From positions 124,001-188,000 of the forward strand of contig NW_022985079.1 in NCBI RefSeq assembly GCF_010015585.1: a stretch of 64,000 nucleotides of DNA. Direction: 5' to 3'. Below the pieces are notes generated by a model. That model did no database searches and was not told where the DNA came from. It saw only the letters and a program-made list of their open reading frames with translations. Numbering within the stretch: the stretch's first letter is position 1; every line of letters begins with the position of its first letter. Both the position numbers and the translations under genes were made by a program. The DNA is from Eremomyces bilateralis CBS 781.70 (Eukaryota > Ascomycota > Dothideomycetes > Eremomycetales > Eremomycetaceae). Below are positions 52,425-64,000 of this stretch, one piece after another.

Positions 52425-55400
52425 TTACTCCTCGTCGCTGAAGACTTCTGTGGGGAGATAGTCAGTATGATAGTCATGAATTGTCAACGGAAAGGGAACA
52501 CACCTTCACCAGCCTTCCTTCGCTTCATGCGATCCTTCTTCGCCTTCCGCGCCTCGTTGCTCGTCAACTTCTTCTTCTTCTTGCTGCTCTCGATCTTGTT
52601 CCCCATCGCATCGAACTTCTCCTCCTCGTCGTCATCCTTCTTGTCCAGACGCGGACCGGCCCCCTGCCCCGTCACCCAGTTGTGACCCGACGGCGTCATC
52701 GTGCCCGCCTGCACGGCCCACACCTCCTCGGTGATCTCCTTAGTGAACTCGCTGTTATGCGTGATCACGATGACACCACCTTCGAAGGTGCGCAGCGCCT
52801 TGGACAGCGCGCCGAGGGAGTCACGGTCGAGGTAATTGGTCGGTTCGTCAAGGACGAGGAGATGGGGTCGCTGCCATGAGCACGCGGAGAGCACGGCACG
52901 CACGCGCTGGCCGCCCGAGAGGCCGACCATGCGGGAATGGGAGACGAGCTCGGCGTCGAGGCCGAAGTTGGCGCAGTGGGCCTCGATCTCCTTGCGGATG
53001 AGCGGGCGGAATTGGCCGGAGGCGAGGGCCTCCTTCTGATCGACCTCGGCGACGAGCTTGGCATGGGACTGGATGATTTCGGAGCGGGGGATCCACTCGT
53101 TGTCGGCAGTCATCATGGGGGTCCACTTCTCGTTCTTCATGCCGACGTTGTCGCCGAGGCTGAAGGAGCACTCATACTCGTAGCTGTTCTTGAACTTGCG
53201 GCGGGAGTGCACGCCAAGGATACGGCGCTGGGAGTCGTTGATAATGTAGATGCGGTCCATGGCCTTCTCGTCCTCCTCCGTGATGATCTTGTTGGCACGG
53301 TCCATGGTCTCGCGGTCCTCGCCGGTCTGGAAGCGCCACTGGATGTACTCGGAGGGGGTCTTGTCGAGATGGTGGTCGATGTGCGCGAACGCGTGCTGCT
53401 TGATGTACGCGATACGGATGTTCTCGTGGTGGTACACCTCGCCGGTGGTGGGGAGGAGCTCACCGGTCAGGACGTTGACGAGGGTGGATTTACCGGCGCC
53501 GTTGGGACCGATGACCGCGATACGGGAGCCGAGCGAGCATTGGAAGGAGATATTGGTGAGCTGCGGCGCCGGGGTGCCGGGGTATTGGAACGTCATGTTG
53601 CTGACACGGACGATGGCCTTGGCCTTGGTCTTGACACCCTCGAGGAAACCGGGCTCGGGGAACTTGAACTCCATCTCGCTAGCACCGAGCTCGTAGTAGG
53701 ATCGCGCGGACGGGACCTTCTTGACGAAGTCGGAGAGCTTGCCACGGTAACGCTTCAGCTTGAAGCGCTCGTAGTGGATGACATGCTGGATGACGTTGTC
53801 GAGGAAACGGCTGTCGTGAGAAATGACAATCGATGTGCACTTGCTGTTCTTCAGGTAGTCCTCGAGCCATGCCACGTTCTTGACGTCCATGTGATTGGTC
53901 GGTTCGTCAAGGAGCAGGATATCGGGCTGCTGGAAGACAGCACGGCACAGCGCCAACTTCATCTTCCATCCACCGGACAGAGCGCCAATGTAGCCGTTCA
54001 TCATGTCATCGTTGAAACCGAACTCCTTCAACTGATCGCGGACCTTCTCCCGGGTAATATCAACCTTGGCCTCGTTCAGCTTCATGACCGTCCAGTCGAT
54101 GACCGGCATCTCCGTGTCCGCCGAATCCAAGTCGTGCTCGATGTACACGGTCTTGACCTCGTCCTGCTTGGGGAAGCCATCCAGCTGCTCGTTGTTGATG
54201 GCGCGCATCAGCGTCGTCTTACCCGAGCCGTTGGGGCCCAGCAGACCGTATCGCTCGCCACGCTTCAGACGCAGATGCGTCTGGTTGAGCAGGATCTTGG
54301 CACCGTACGCCAAGCTGAACGTGCAGTTGCAGAGATCCTCGCCCTCCTCTTCGTCCGAGGGGACCTCGTCCGCGTCAGCAGCACCGGGTGATGCCCGCTT
54401 GCGGAGCGTTTCGGCGACGCTCTTGGCATTGTCGTCGCCGATCATGGCGGTGATGAAGGGAATGGAGTTGGCGCTCCATGAGTGCGAGTCTGTGTCCTTC
54501 TCGTCGACGAGCTGGCCACCGATGGCGGCGATGTACTCGATCATGGGGGCCCACTTGGCGGCGGTGGTCTCCTTGTGGCTAGCGGAGAGGATGTCCTTGA
54601 GGATGGCGGAGATGGTGGAGATGTCACCGGACTTGGAGATCTCAGGGATCTTGCCATCCTTGACGTCACCGACACGGACGATGGTGTCGAGACCCTGCTT
54701 GGTCTTTTCACGGGCCTCGGGGTCGGCGAGGGTGCCGTAGTTCTTCTCGAGCGCGGGCATCAGCTTTGGCAGGAAGGCCGCGACGATCTGCGGATCTTCG
54801 ACAAGCTTGCACATATTGTCGATGATAACGGCGGTTTTACGCTTGATGGCAGTCTCCCGCTCGACAAGACCACGCTCGAGAAGCGGGACCATGATGGCCA
54901 AGGTCGGCTCCCGAACCTCGGTGACGAAGGTGGTGGCACCGAGCAAGTGAACGGTCTCGGGGACGTTCTCTGGCTTGGCGATACACTTGATGAGCTCGGG
55001 AATGAAGCGGTCGATATCCTTGTTGACGATCAAGGCGCAGACTTTCTCCATGGTGCCGTAGGCCGCCTTCTTGACTTCGGGCTTGGTGTCCCACATGGCC
55101 TCGGAGATGACGGGGATGAGGTCAGGAACGCGATAGGCGGTCTGCGCCGCGGCATTTTTGCAGAGGAGCTCGATGCACTGCAGATCGGTCATCTTCTCCG
55201 GCCACTTTTGTGCGGTGCGGAGTGAGTGCAGAATGGGGGGGAGGACGGCCTTGACGGCGTTGGCGTTGGAAGCCTCGACGATGGCGAGGGCCGCGGCTTG
55301 AGCGGCGTTCTTGACCGGAACGATCTTATCGCCGATGGCAGCGAGGACTTGTGGGAGGATGTTGACGAGGTACGGCTCGACAGCGGCCGAGACGGTGGAG

Positions 55401-55723
55401 TGAGCTGCGATGGCCTTGACGGCATCGAGCGATCGCTCTCTGGCGAGAGCATCCTTCTTGTTGGCGAGGCCCTTCTTGAGGTGATCGATGAACCTGGGAT
55501 GATTAGATTGAATTCGGAATGATTCTTTGAGCACAACTTACTTAGTAGGAACATCGGCTTCCTCGATATCACCGTTGATGAAGGTGGCGATGTTGATGGT
55601 TGAAGCGTTGATTTCGTCCTGAGCCTTTGCCACGCTGAGTTTGGCAAAGAGATCCTCGAGGACCTTGAACGACTTCTTGTTTTCCGAAGCCTGGGCGGCT
55701 TGTTGGGGTGCGACGGAAGGCAT
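52425..55723 (-). CDS. TEF3: Translation elongation factor 3 (ABCF ATPase)
   Basis: Three exons on the minus strand, 55542-55723, 52504-55493 and 52425-52447, encode 1064 residues, as expected. The first intron (48 nt) splits a lysine codon (VPTK/FIDHL); the last (56 nt) leaves a terminal exon of only 23 nt that encodes the end EVFSDEE. The N-terminus is a HEAT-repeat array (about 60-350). Two ABC domains follow: Walker [10 protein letters not shown] near 478, signature [14 protein letters not shown] near 569 and Walker [13 protein letters not shown]; then Walker [10 protein letters not shown] near 722, the chromodomain-like insertion inside the second cassette, signature [13 protein letters not shown] near 920 and [12 protein letters not shown]. 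The tail is lysine-rich ([22 protein letters not shown]), used by family members to bind ribosomes. EF-3 is an ATPase essential in fungi that opens the ribosomal L1 stalk to release E-site tRNA after translocation. Confidence 0.97.
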
Positions 55724-56029
55724 GGTGATGGTTGTGGGAGGTTTTGGTAACTCGAAATCGAATTAAGGATGTCGTTAGACACGAAGTTCTGCTCAAGTCT
55801 GCAAGGGAAATCCTCTATTTCGACTTCTAGGGTATCTCAGTGTGCGGTTACCAACAACCACACGGTCTAAGCGGCAGATAAGAAATTCCCAGAGAAGATG
55901 GGGAATAAGGAAGAAGAAAAATCCAAGAATGGACTGAGTGGAGAGGGATGGAGGGTTTGAAGGAAGAAGTGGGAGAGTGAGAGAGAAAGTAAAAAAGTAA
56001 GATCTGGGGGAGGAGAGGGAGAGGGCTGA
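55724..56029 (-). promoter_or_regulatory. EF-3 leader and pyrimidine-rich promoter
   Basis: Read on the minus strand, 56029-55888 is an almost unbroken C/T tract (ctctccctctcctccccc and similar), followed by a likely 5' leader of about 165 nt. A possible 5'-UTR intron runs from gtaacc (about 55850) to ttgcag (about 55800). Such tracts mark strong core promoters of translation genes in filamentous fungi. Confidence 0.55.
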
Positions 56030-58375
56030 TAATATGCCACTGAGAATCTGGCAAAGCCGCAGAAAGAGTGGAATTTCACTTTTCTCAAAAATTTCAACCA
56101 GAAAAATCCCCTCCAAAGAAATTTGGGCACAGAAATTTCCTGGCGGTGTGTGGTCCGTGCGGAATCCAGCGGAATTTCGGGATTTGGTGGTGGGAGGGAC
56201 TTGGGCGGGCTAACCAGGGGTCATCCAACCAGATTGGAGATTATTCACCTCCAGCGCTACTCAAGTCGGTGACCAAGCCTTGTTGGTGGTTGTTGGGCAG
56301 TTGGGGGTGTTGGTGCCCGTGGATGTGGGAGTCCCTGCTTGCTTATCGATAGACGGTAATCCAGCGATATGCGGTGAATTGAATGGGAATTTTAGGAGTT
56401 GGTGTCTCGAAGTCAAGGCGTAATTATGGGAGTTCATGTTGATTGTATATTGCAATCAGGCATGTCCTCCTCCGCCGAGATCCACCAAGTTATTATAAGA
56501 ACATCAAGCACCGTGGTACATATATCTGACCCTATTACTGAATGAATGGACGAGATACGATCCAAGAAACGAAATAGAGCTGTGACTTCCTTGTGAGGCG
56601 GTGACAATTCTGCCAGCTTTCTCGCCTTCCACAATCGGAGATGCCTATCATCTCAGCCAATCACCGTCCACGCTTTGGTAAAGTTTGGGTTTGATCTATT
56701 TTTGCCTCCGCAGCCTCATCGCCTTAGGCATTTCATGCAGTGATTTTTCATGTCCTTCTGTCTATTATCGTGATTCATTGGTCGTCTTACAGGTTGCAAC
56801 GAAGTGCAGAGCGTGCCAGAATTCACCAACAGCAGGACGCAAGTGTTGGAGAGCCCAACCCAATGTGATAGGGATTATTGTTGCCTCATATGCCTTGTTG
56901 CCTCAGCCCCTTCCCCTTGGCCCCTTCACATTTCATGTTGATGTCTCTAATAAGGTCATCCCACATAAACTAACTAAGTTAAACCTTATTAACTAATCTA
57001 GTTAATACAAAACAAAGAAAATGGCCCTTCTCTCAAGTCCTCCCCCCATAGCTCAATTTCCAGATCCATCAATCCATGGGAAAGAGATGTCCAGCCACAT
57101 GCCAGCTTCCCCATCTTCCTGCCAACCCCAATGGTCGACCATCCAGAGTCCAGACCTGGTCCATCTGTCGCAGACTAACAAACCACCAACCTACAGTCGC
57201 CTCGCTCCGAGGTTCCGTATCGTAAAGATTGCCTCGATCCGTGACTTATCTCCTTGACGCAACGAAAGTATCGGTGGAAACTTCTCACCCTCCAAAGACC
57301 AGCAAATTAGTTGGAAAGTCAGCCCCTTCCCCTGCATTGCTTCTCTGGTTCGGCTCATCAACGCCACCCACCCCAGATTTGGCTGCCTCTGATCCACTCT
57401 ACATTGAAGTCCCTTAACCATCGAAATTCGAGACCTTGGATTTGCCCTTAACCTCCAACCGCAGTTGAACGTCTCGAACCCTACTCTCGGGCCCCGAACC
57501 CCGAATGCAGATGCCGCCCCCACGATTCAGCCGCTCCCCGAAAGCGCTAATAATATCGTACCGTGGTTCGGTGACTTACTCGCCCAGCTCGGATCGCCCG
57601 ATGTAGCCGGTCAAACCGGATCCTGCGCGTTGCACACGTGGACATCACACCTCGAACACCGCCAGATGGATTGGAGGGCCACGACAGGATGCCGGGGGGG
57701 GCGGTTGAGGGGTTGACGGTCATCAAACTTGGTGCTAGGCTTGGGACTGGGTAGGTATGGCTCGGGGAATCTCGGGGATGATTACTTGATACGGAGTCGT
57801 ATGGTAGCTCGAATTGCAGGTCTCGATATGAGCAAACGACTTGGTAGGAATATCCCATTGTCTCCGTGCTAGGGAAGGAGAAACACCTCGAGAGGGTTGG
57901 AAACGACCGGTACAGACCTTATTTCCCTATTATGTACTCTGCACTGCAGTTCGGATTTTCCAAGGTCGTCACTCGTCAGCCACAATCATACCCACGTCTT
58001 CACAACACTCCACGGTCAGCTCTACTGCCAGACCTACTCAGGGAAATATCCAATCTCGCCCTATCCCCACTCTCACAAACGTAACCCCTGGTTATATAGA
58101 GGCACAGTGTGTGAATAGTCCTTAGCCCGGAAATTGGCACAACGTACACTGCGACTATACCACACAGTGGAAGAGGGGGCGTGGAAATACTGCAATGAGT
58201 CTCCAGCGATGGGCATGTCTTTCTACAACATTCAGGGGCCGGTCGAAGCCATGTCACAGACAGAGAAGCTGTCCCTAATACCCTCAACTCCCAAACGACG
58301 GCCAAGGTAAGGGACGCGATACGGGATGCTCGTCGCTCATCAGGATAGAGCTCCAAAGACCACCATACTTCCGAC
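56030..58375. other. Gap upstream of EF-3
   Basis: The region contains the distal EF-3 promoter. Overlapping frames at 57021-57257, 57191-57523 and 57841-58125 have no family resemblance. A small inverted repeat with 7-bp arms (ttaacta/tagttaa) lies at 56989-57005. No gene is supported. Confidence 0.4.
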
Positions 58376-59110
58376 TTATCCCACGACATCGGTCTTGGGG
58401 TTCTCGAAGGAAATAGCAAGAATTGGTAGGATGGGACGTAGAGAAAAGAGTTGGCGACCCGATCTTTCCTTAATCACTTGCGCGACTTCATCCACGGACT
58501 GGACTAAACTGGACGGGACCTCGCCCGCCCAGCGTCTCGCGATCATATCCTGAGCATCACCTTCAACATCCGGAGATCTACCCTCCTCAATTAATTGAAT
58601 CATCCAGTTCGCAATCCGATCATCGTCCACCCCGGGGTGTCTAATCTCTCGCATCCGCCCAAACATCCCCTCCCCCACCTTCCATACGGTGTCGACGACC
58701 TGACCATCCCATCCATCGGGAGTGCAGATGTTCGATAGGGGATGTATACAACTTCTAGTCCGATATTCGACCTGAAATCCACCGACACTAGGATTCTAAG
58801 GAACAAACGGGTCGGATGCCAGATACGCACATTGCTTCCAACCTCCGCCGCCCATCCCTTACACGCTTTCCCCAGACATCCGTCCCATCATGCCGTACAG
58901 ATACCGCCACGCCACCGATGCGCTCCGAGTTCCCGGCCGGCAGCCCCATCTCGACGACCGTAACCTTCGTTCCCGGTTCTTAGCCGACCGGTTCGGCAGC
59001 AGCGTCCTATTGGTCCAAGATCCTGCATGATGGCTGTTGAAGAACGCTACCTGTTCGAGACGCCAGCGCCGTCCGTTCCTGACCGCTGATGTACCAATGG
59101 CGATTTAGGG
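58376..59110 (-). pseudogene. Decayed gene of unknown family
   Basis: On the minus strand four protein-like segments follow one another in order but in different frames. From about 59090 comes NGRRWRLEQVAFFNSHHAG; from about 58979 comes PGTKVTVVEMGLPAGNSERI; from about 58850 comes AEVGSNVRIWHPTRLFLRIL; and from about 58725 to 58379 comes DGWDGQVVDTVWKVGEGMFG with a long helical C-terminus (RIANWMIQLIEEGR). The joins imply three frameshifts (near 58980, 58850 and 58725) and an undetermined 5' end. The mix of hydrophobic patterning and lack of low complexity suggests a real gene that has lost its frame. I cannot name the family. Sequencing error is an alternative to decay for one or more of the shifts. 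Confidence 0.4.
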
Positions 59111-60324
59111 CGGATGGGTTTGATGTAGGGGCGAGTCTTTCGTTTCGGATAGGCCTGCCTGGGATGTTTCGCAAAGGTGGGGATAGGATGTTCCTAGCAT
59201 CTCTCGTGTGTCTCGACTAGGTATAGGCTCGATGCGATAGGTATTCCAACCGAATCCCTTCTATAGACAAAAGACGTCGACAACCCCCTCCCCCGCCCCT
59301 GGATTTCCCGAAACTTCTGCAGACAGGATTCTTGACATCGGTATTCGATAAACACTCTTCATGTTCCTACTCTCCGCATCGCGCTTGTATCGATCCGAGT
59401 GGTTGGTGTCGTGGTCTGTGGCCCTGGATGTGGTGGAGTAGCGGGGCTGAAGGAAACCTACCTATCTACGTGAGGTGAGATCCGAGTGATTCGATGGCGG
59501 CGGTTGGGAGGATAAGAGTAGATTCGGATGACTTGCTTCGCATTGGATGACTGGATGGCTGAAGGGTATTGTCGCTGGGTGTATTCGGTCGAGATCTGGT
59601 GAGTTGAATGGGTTAGGGGGTAGATGTTTATCATTCAAGGTTCTTATTACTTCCATGGATAAACCAGACGCATATAGTTGTCCATGCAATGTTTTCTGTT
59701 ATTGGTCTGCCCTTCTTCGTACTAATCCCATTAATTCCTCTTGATTAATGGCCCAAGTCGATTAGTAGAGGGCTACATATTGTGCCTTGACGTCAGTAGC
59801 CGTGAACTTAGATAGCATGTCCATCCTCTCTGCATCAATGTGTCCAGTTGCTAACTTGGATAAAAGAGACTCAAACATATAAATACTCCCATATCACTCA
59901 CATCACAACATCAAACTAATATTCAATTTTGCACCTGAATATCCCAAACCGAAGCCACCCTTGATCAAACAGATAAATAAGCAAACAAACAAACCATCCA
60001 CTCCATATTGGTATCATGTGTCCCTCCTTATGCCAGTCCAAAACTCCAATATAAACCCAAGCTCGTACAAAAGTAGACAATCCCATGATATCGTACATCC
60101 CATATCTCCTCAGGTCATAAAAAGTGTGATGAAGAGTCAAACAGAGCTACTTTTGGCGCCAGTGTGTGCCTGCATGCCGCCTTAGTGCGACATGGATCGA
60201 GTTCGGTCGCCGTTTTCTTCAAGTAAAGCATCGTAGACGTCGAGACGGTCAGTCGGGAGTGGCTTTTGATCCGATCCACGGGGGTCGTGTCGAGACCAAA
60301 CGGTGTGCCGCTGCAGTGTGGAAT
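59111..60324. other. Gap downstream of the GATA factor gene
   Basis: This holds the 3' flank of the AreB-like gene. The stretch 59750-60130 is AT-rich and has no recognised coding frame. Nothing further could be supported. Confidence 0.4.
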
Positions 60325-61439
60325 TTAGGCCTCGTTGGCATCGGTCTTCTCCTCGACCTCCGCCACCGTCTCCGGGCCATCTACCCCATCTTCCCGCTCT
60401 TCATTATTCTCCATCACATCCTCCATCACAGCCTCCTCCCCATCCAGCTCCCCCATCTTCTTCCCAATCTCCCTTCCCATCTTCTTCAACCGCTCCACCT
60501 CGTTCTCCGCCGCCCGCACTCTCGCCTGCGCCTTCTCCAAAGCCTTCACCATCCTATCCATCGCATCCGCCGACTCCTCCTGCTCCGTCAACCTCTCCCG
60601 CAACCCCACCTCGTTCGCCTCCAGTTGCTCGATCCGGCTGCCAAACAACCCGTTGATCACCTCCAGCTCATTCACTCGGATGCGCAAGGTAGTGTTTGAT
60701 GCCGATAGGTATTCGTACGAGGGGTAGGTATCCCCAGGGGTTGCGGCCGCGCCGTCGCCGGGCGATCGAGGGCGGGGATGGTCACTGGCGGGGAAGGCAT
60801 GGTTGTTCAGGGTGGCGGCGTCGAAGAGGTGTTGGGGTGCGATGTGGGCGGATGGGTGGTGGAGGCCCGGGGTGGTAGTGCGGGAGATAGGCGAGCCGGA
60901 GCGGTCGGAGAAGGCAGAGGGGAATTTGCGCACATCGGGCCGCGTGTCGGTGCGGGGGGTGGAGTGGGTGGATGAGGGTGCGGGACCGTTTGGGTCGCTA
61001 AGCTGGAGGTCACGGTTAGGGTTGGATCTGGATATCGCGTGGTTGGGGATGATGGGATGGGATGGACGAACCTTTCGCTTCTGGCCGGTTGGCTTAACGC
61101 GATTCCGGCTTTTGATTACATCCGTCTTCAGATTCAGGGGACGCGACTTTCCGTGCAGCTTGAGATATAATCCGCAAGCGTTGCAGAGAAACGCTCCCTG
61201 GTCATCCCGTCGCCAGAGAGGAGACACTTTGGTCTGGCAATTCGAGCAAATGGGCTGGTTGCGAAACAGTCAGTTCGGCTCAGGCATTAGAAATTTGACG
61301 ATCGTCTCCCTATCGATAAGGGATCGCGGGAAGGCGCGTCGCGTCGACGGCATGACGCATTGGAAGGGAACAGAGAACGTACCGGCTCTGTGCTCATACC
61401 GCCCACCGCCGTTGCAGCCGGGGATGTCGCAAAGCTCAT
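60325..61439 (-). CDS. areB: GATA-type transcription factor with coiled coil, AreB/Dal80-like
   Basis: On the minus strand exon 1 is 61383-61439 (19 codons) and coding resumes at 61254. The zinc finger has the fungal C-X2-C-X17-C-X2-C form at residues 22-46 (CSNC, then CNAC, with [12 protein letters not shown] between), followed by the basic [27 protein letters not shown] arm that is diagnostic of the AreA/AreB/Dal80 group. A third candidate intron (61003-61071, 69 nt, gttcgt...ctaaccgtgacctccag) is a multiple of three and has no stop: with it removed the protein has 305 residues, otherwise 328. The middle is Ser/Pro-rich. The C-terminal part is a long coiled coil ([20 protein letters not shown] onward to [10 protein letters not shown]) and the end is acidic. 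In Aspergillus AreB is a negative regulator of nitrogen-catabolite genes that dimerises through its leucine zipper; that role is family knowledge. Assignment to AreB rather than another GATA factor is likely but not proven. Confidence 0.85.
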
Positions 61440-63460
61440 CTTTGCTTGAATATTGAATGGCCTGAAGATAAGGAAAGGGAGTTAGAATGTTGAATTATTT
61501 TGGGAAGGGAGATAAGACGATGCCAAGACTCGAGCTGATGGGCAAGGTCTCGATCAGATAACTCATGGTGATAGTTAATAATTAATCATGAACATCTGTC
61601 TTCTCCTGGCAGGGATGATGACGATCAACAACCATTGCATTGTTAAATGGACAATTCCCTGACAACTTTTGAGGCCCGCCAATCCAAATTCGGAGACGAG
61701 GTGGATAATTGATGGTTCTGAGTGGCGATGATCACTTACCGATTTAAGTGTGGATAAGCCAATGGTGAAGCTGATGTTCCGGCGAGTGAGGCGATGGCTG
61801 AGAGACTTGGAAGGCGCTGGGTTGATTCGAATTTCCGATTTGTTGACGATGTGGATGACGTTGAAAGGATTGGATCCTTTATAGGAGAAAAATTACCAAA
61901 AATAATGGCTGGCAGTGGTGGGAGATATCCACGCGCTGGACTCGGTCGAAAATTGCTACATGCTGTTGGTGAATTGGATCTGTGAATGACCTCTCCCCCC
62001 CTTTGCATCGACGGAATTGTAAGTGTCGACACCATTGCGAAGGTTCCTTCAAAAGACACAGTCGATGTGTCCCTGGATTTCTGGTCTGATTAAGAATTAT
62101 AAAGTTATTGTTTCTTTCGTTCTGAATTTCGTTCTGAATATCGTCGGAATGTCGACTATCAATGACAATTCTAGAGAATGCTCGGTAGAATATTAGATAA
62201 TGCACTGCGAAAAGAGCAAGGCCAAAACGATGCCCCTAAAGAACGGCTGGGTTTGGACACCCTTCAATTAGATAGAGATGAAGAAAAATAAAAAGATATA
62301 AATGTCTACACTAATTCTCTGCCTTTAATGAGGGCACAAGGACTCTTAATGAAGGCCCGGTTCCATTTCTCAGGGGGGACGATGCCAGGGATGATACCAC
62401 CACTGTGCCTATGCGTCCACTAATAGTTTTGCCGAATATGATAATAGTCAAAGGCTACGAGTATCTTTAAGACTCTGCATGGAGCGCATATAGGTAGTGT
62501 TGAGGGTTCAATTCCCCTATCCAATGTCGCACAGGATGAGGCTCCAGACTCGACAACGTCCTCTCATCGACCCTGTCCGACGACCACCATCCTCACCAAT
62601 TTGAGAAATGCAAAGTTCGTGTGACATTCATACGGAAACGGGGAATCCCCAAGTCCTGCCGCCGGAAGTAATCAAGTCAACGCGGCTACGTTCCTCACTT
62701 CTCCCTTTTCTACCACCGTTCACTAACTAGGAAACAAATGCCCTCAGCCCAAGGATCCGCCTCATCGACATCTCGACACGCTAACCCGGCGAGAGCCTAT
62801 CTCGTTTTCGATAGTCGATACGAGGTCGGTGGCGCCTAGGGGGCATTTCTATCATCTCTCCCGCCCTAAGTCGCGAATCGTCCCCGCAAAACCCAATCGG
62901 ATCTGCGTCCTATCTTCCGTATTTTCGAGCCGTTGTGTCTGGCGATCGCGGTCAGACGGAACCCCCGGCCGCCTTGTCCAGCTTGTGTCGCGTGGGGTCC
63001 GCAGAAGCTGGATGAGACGCGTCGGGAGGCGGTGGGACGCGATTGGCTGGCTGGATGATTTGAGAATGCGGGTTGCACGGCGGTGGTTTGGAAATGGCGC
63101 GGGACTGCTGATGGGTTCGAGGTTTGGAAAAGGGGTGAAGTTAGGGGAGCGGTTAAGCTTTTAGTAGTGGCGGCTGGCGACCTGCATGCTTGAATGTCTG
63201 ACTAGTCGATGTCGATGACTTTCGACTTTCGAGGCACTGGGGGTTACCACTTATGGCTACACACTCACAATAAGCAACATTGAACCGTGAGGATTGTGTC
63301 CGGGCTTCGAGAGGAGCTATATACGTGTATTCTCGTTTCTGCTACCAATAACAGTAGCATCGCGTGTACATGCCTTATCCTTTTCATTTAGAGATATATT
63401 GAATTCTACGTCTGCTAGAAGTACATCTCTAAATCACCATATGCAAGGTTCCTGCAGCAA
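61440..63460. other. GATA gene promoter and gap
   Basis: The left part should hold the promoter and leader of the AreB-like gene. The open frame at 62829-63164 (+) and the others here show no family resemblance. No RNA gene could be supported. Confidence 0.4.
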
Positions 63461-63469
63461 CCTATTTAT

Positions 63470-64000
63470 TCATATCGCTCCCTGGGCATCATTTGTTTGT
63501 CTTGGATACGTTCGGTTTGTCACATCTCGTAGTTCAGTCGCCAAGTGGTTCTCACAAATCTGTTCCATCTCTCGTTTGTGCTTCCTCTTTAGCTCTTCAT
63601 GTGAGTACCATAAGCCGCTCGTACGGCGCTTGAATACCCAGGATCGCAAAGCGCTGACACGGTAGCAGACGATTTTACACATTCTCCAAGCGCGATGAGG
63701 GAATAGAAAACCGCCAACAGCTTGACAGATTTCCAGCCCGGGGAAATCTATCAACCGTCGGAACACGACCGAACGGTTTGCACTTCACAGCCGCCCCATC
63801 ACTAGATCTCTTCCGCATAAGACGGCACCTTAGGTCCAATACCAGAGCGATGACAGTATTAATTGCCAGTATTCCTCCATATGGAAGCATATCCGCAAGC
63901 TCTTCGACCGCATGATTCCTACACCTGCACGTTGATCAATGTACCGCGAGGTGATGAAATCGATGAGCAGGCGACTTTGACGCACTCCTCCAGCGTACAT
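63470..64000 (-). other. Possible partial or decayed gene at right edge
   Basis: Protein-like frames on the minus strand run off the window. They are a segment from 64000 to about 63935 (RQSRLLIDFITSRYIDQR), a second in another frame to 63675 (LPYGGILAINTVIALVLDLR) and a third at 63470-63766 (SWVFKRRTSGLWYSHEELKR). The frames overlap rather than join cleanly and I recognise no family. This may be the 3' part of a gene with introns, a relic, or chance. Confidence 0.2.

Noticed and set aside
52937-54391. A 484-codon open frame on the plus strand, plus a 247-codon one at 54482-55225
   Set aside because: Both are exactly antisense to EF-3; codon bias of the GC-rich EF-3 exon keeps the opposite strand open and the products are low in complexity and lack domains.
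60696-61456. Plus-strand frames across the GATA gene
   Set aside because: They are antisense to the zinc finger and coiled coil, which have clear family motifs on the minus strand.
62435-62525. Possible tRNA: a B-box-like ggttcaattcc near 62507
   Set aside because: The T-stem pairs poorly, no proper acceptor stem or D-arm can be drawn and no clear anticodon loop is seen.

Overview
The window is nuclear DNA from a filamentous ascomycete (Pezizomycotina). The evidence is GC-rich genes cut by short introns (mostly 48-70 nt, GTRNGT donors, CTRAC-like branch points, YAG acceptors), a translation elongation factor 3 (a fungal factor), an Atg27 with a YSAV tail, a type II low-affinity cAMP phosphodiesterase, an AreB-like GATA factor and a lipase-like/NACHT/ankyrin NLR relic. 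Eurotiomycetes or a related class would fit, but the sequence alone does not settle it. All exon maps were made by hand from reading frame, splice consensus and family knowledge.

Left part (1-17 kb): a MIF-like tautomerase-fold protein (+), an Est1/SMG7 family protein with five exons (+), adenosine kinase (-), a secreted Ser/Thr-rich membrane-anchored protein (+), a possible decayed gene near 11.8-12.6 kb, and the carboxyltransferase subunit of an acyl-CoA carboxylase (+). A 2109-residue, mostly disordered protein with a DH-PH-like core fills 17.1-23.5 kb (+).

Middle (23.5-47 kb): a doubtful small low-complexity ORF, Atg27 (-), a badly broken NLR-type receptor gene (28.3-32.4 kb, +), low-affinity cAMP phosphodiesterase (-) and a Q/G/S-rich conserved fungal protein of unknown role (-). 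A gene-poor stretch of about 7 kb (40-47 kb) follows, in which no gene could be supported.

Right part (47-64 kb): three translation genes lie together. Mitochondrial ribosomal protein uS9m (-) and eEF1B-gamma (+) are divergent across a 333-bp shared promoter, and elongation factor 3 (-) converges on eEF1B-gamma. EF-3 and eEF1B-gamma both have long pyrimidine-rich leader tracts. Beyond EF-3 lie a probable decayed gene of unknown family (58.4-59.1 kb, -), an AreB-like GATA factor with a coiled coil (-), and a possible partial gene at the right edge.

Apart from the translation cluster the genes have unrelated housekeeping or signalling roles and there is no sign of a biosynthetic cluster. No intact new system stands out. 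The observations most worth a second look are the giant DH-PH-like protein, the internal MIF domain without its usual N-terminal proline, the dead NLR, the 69-nt in-frame facultative intron in the GATA factor and the two decayed unknown genes.
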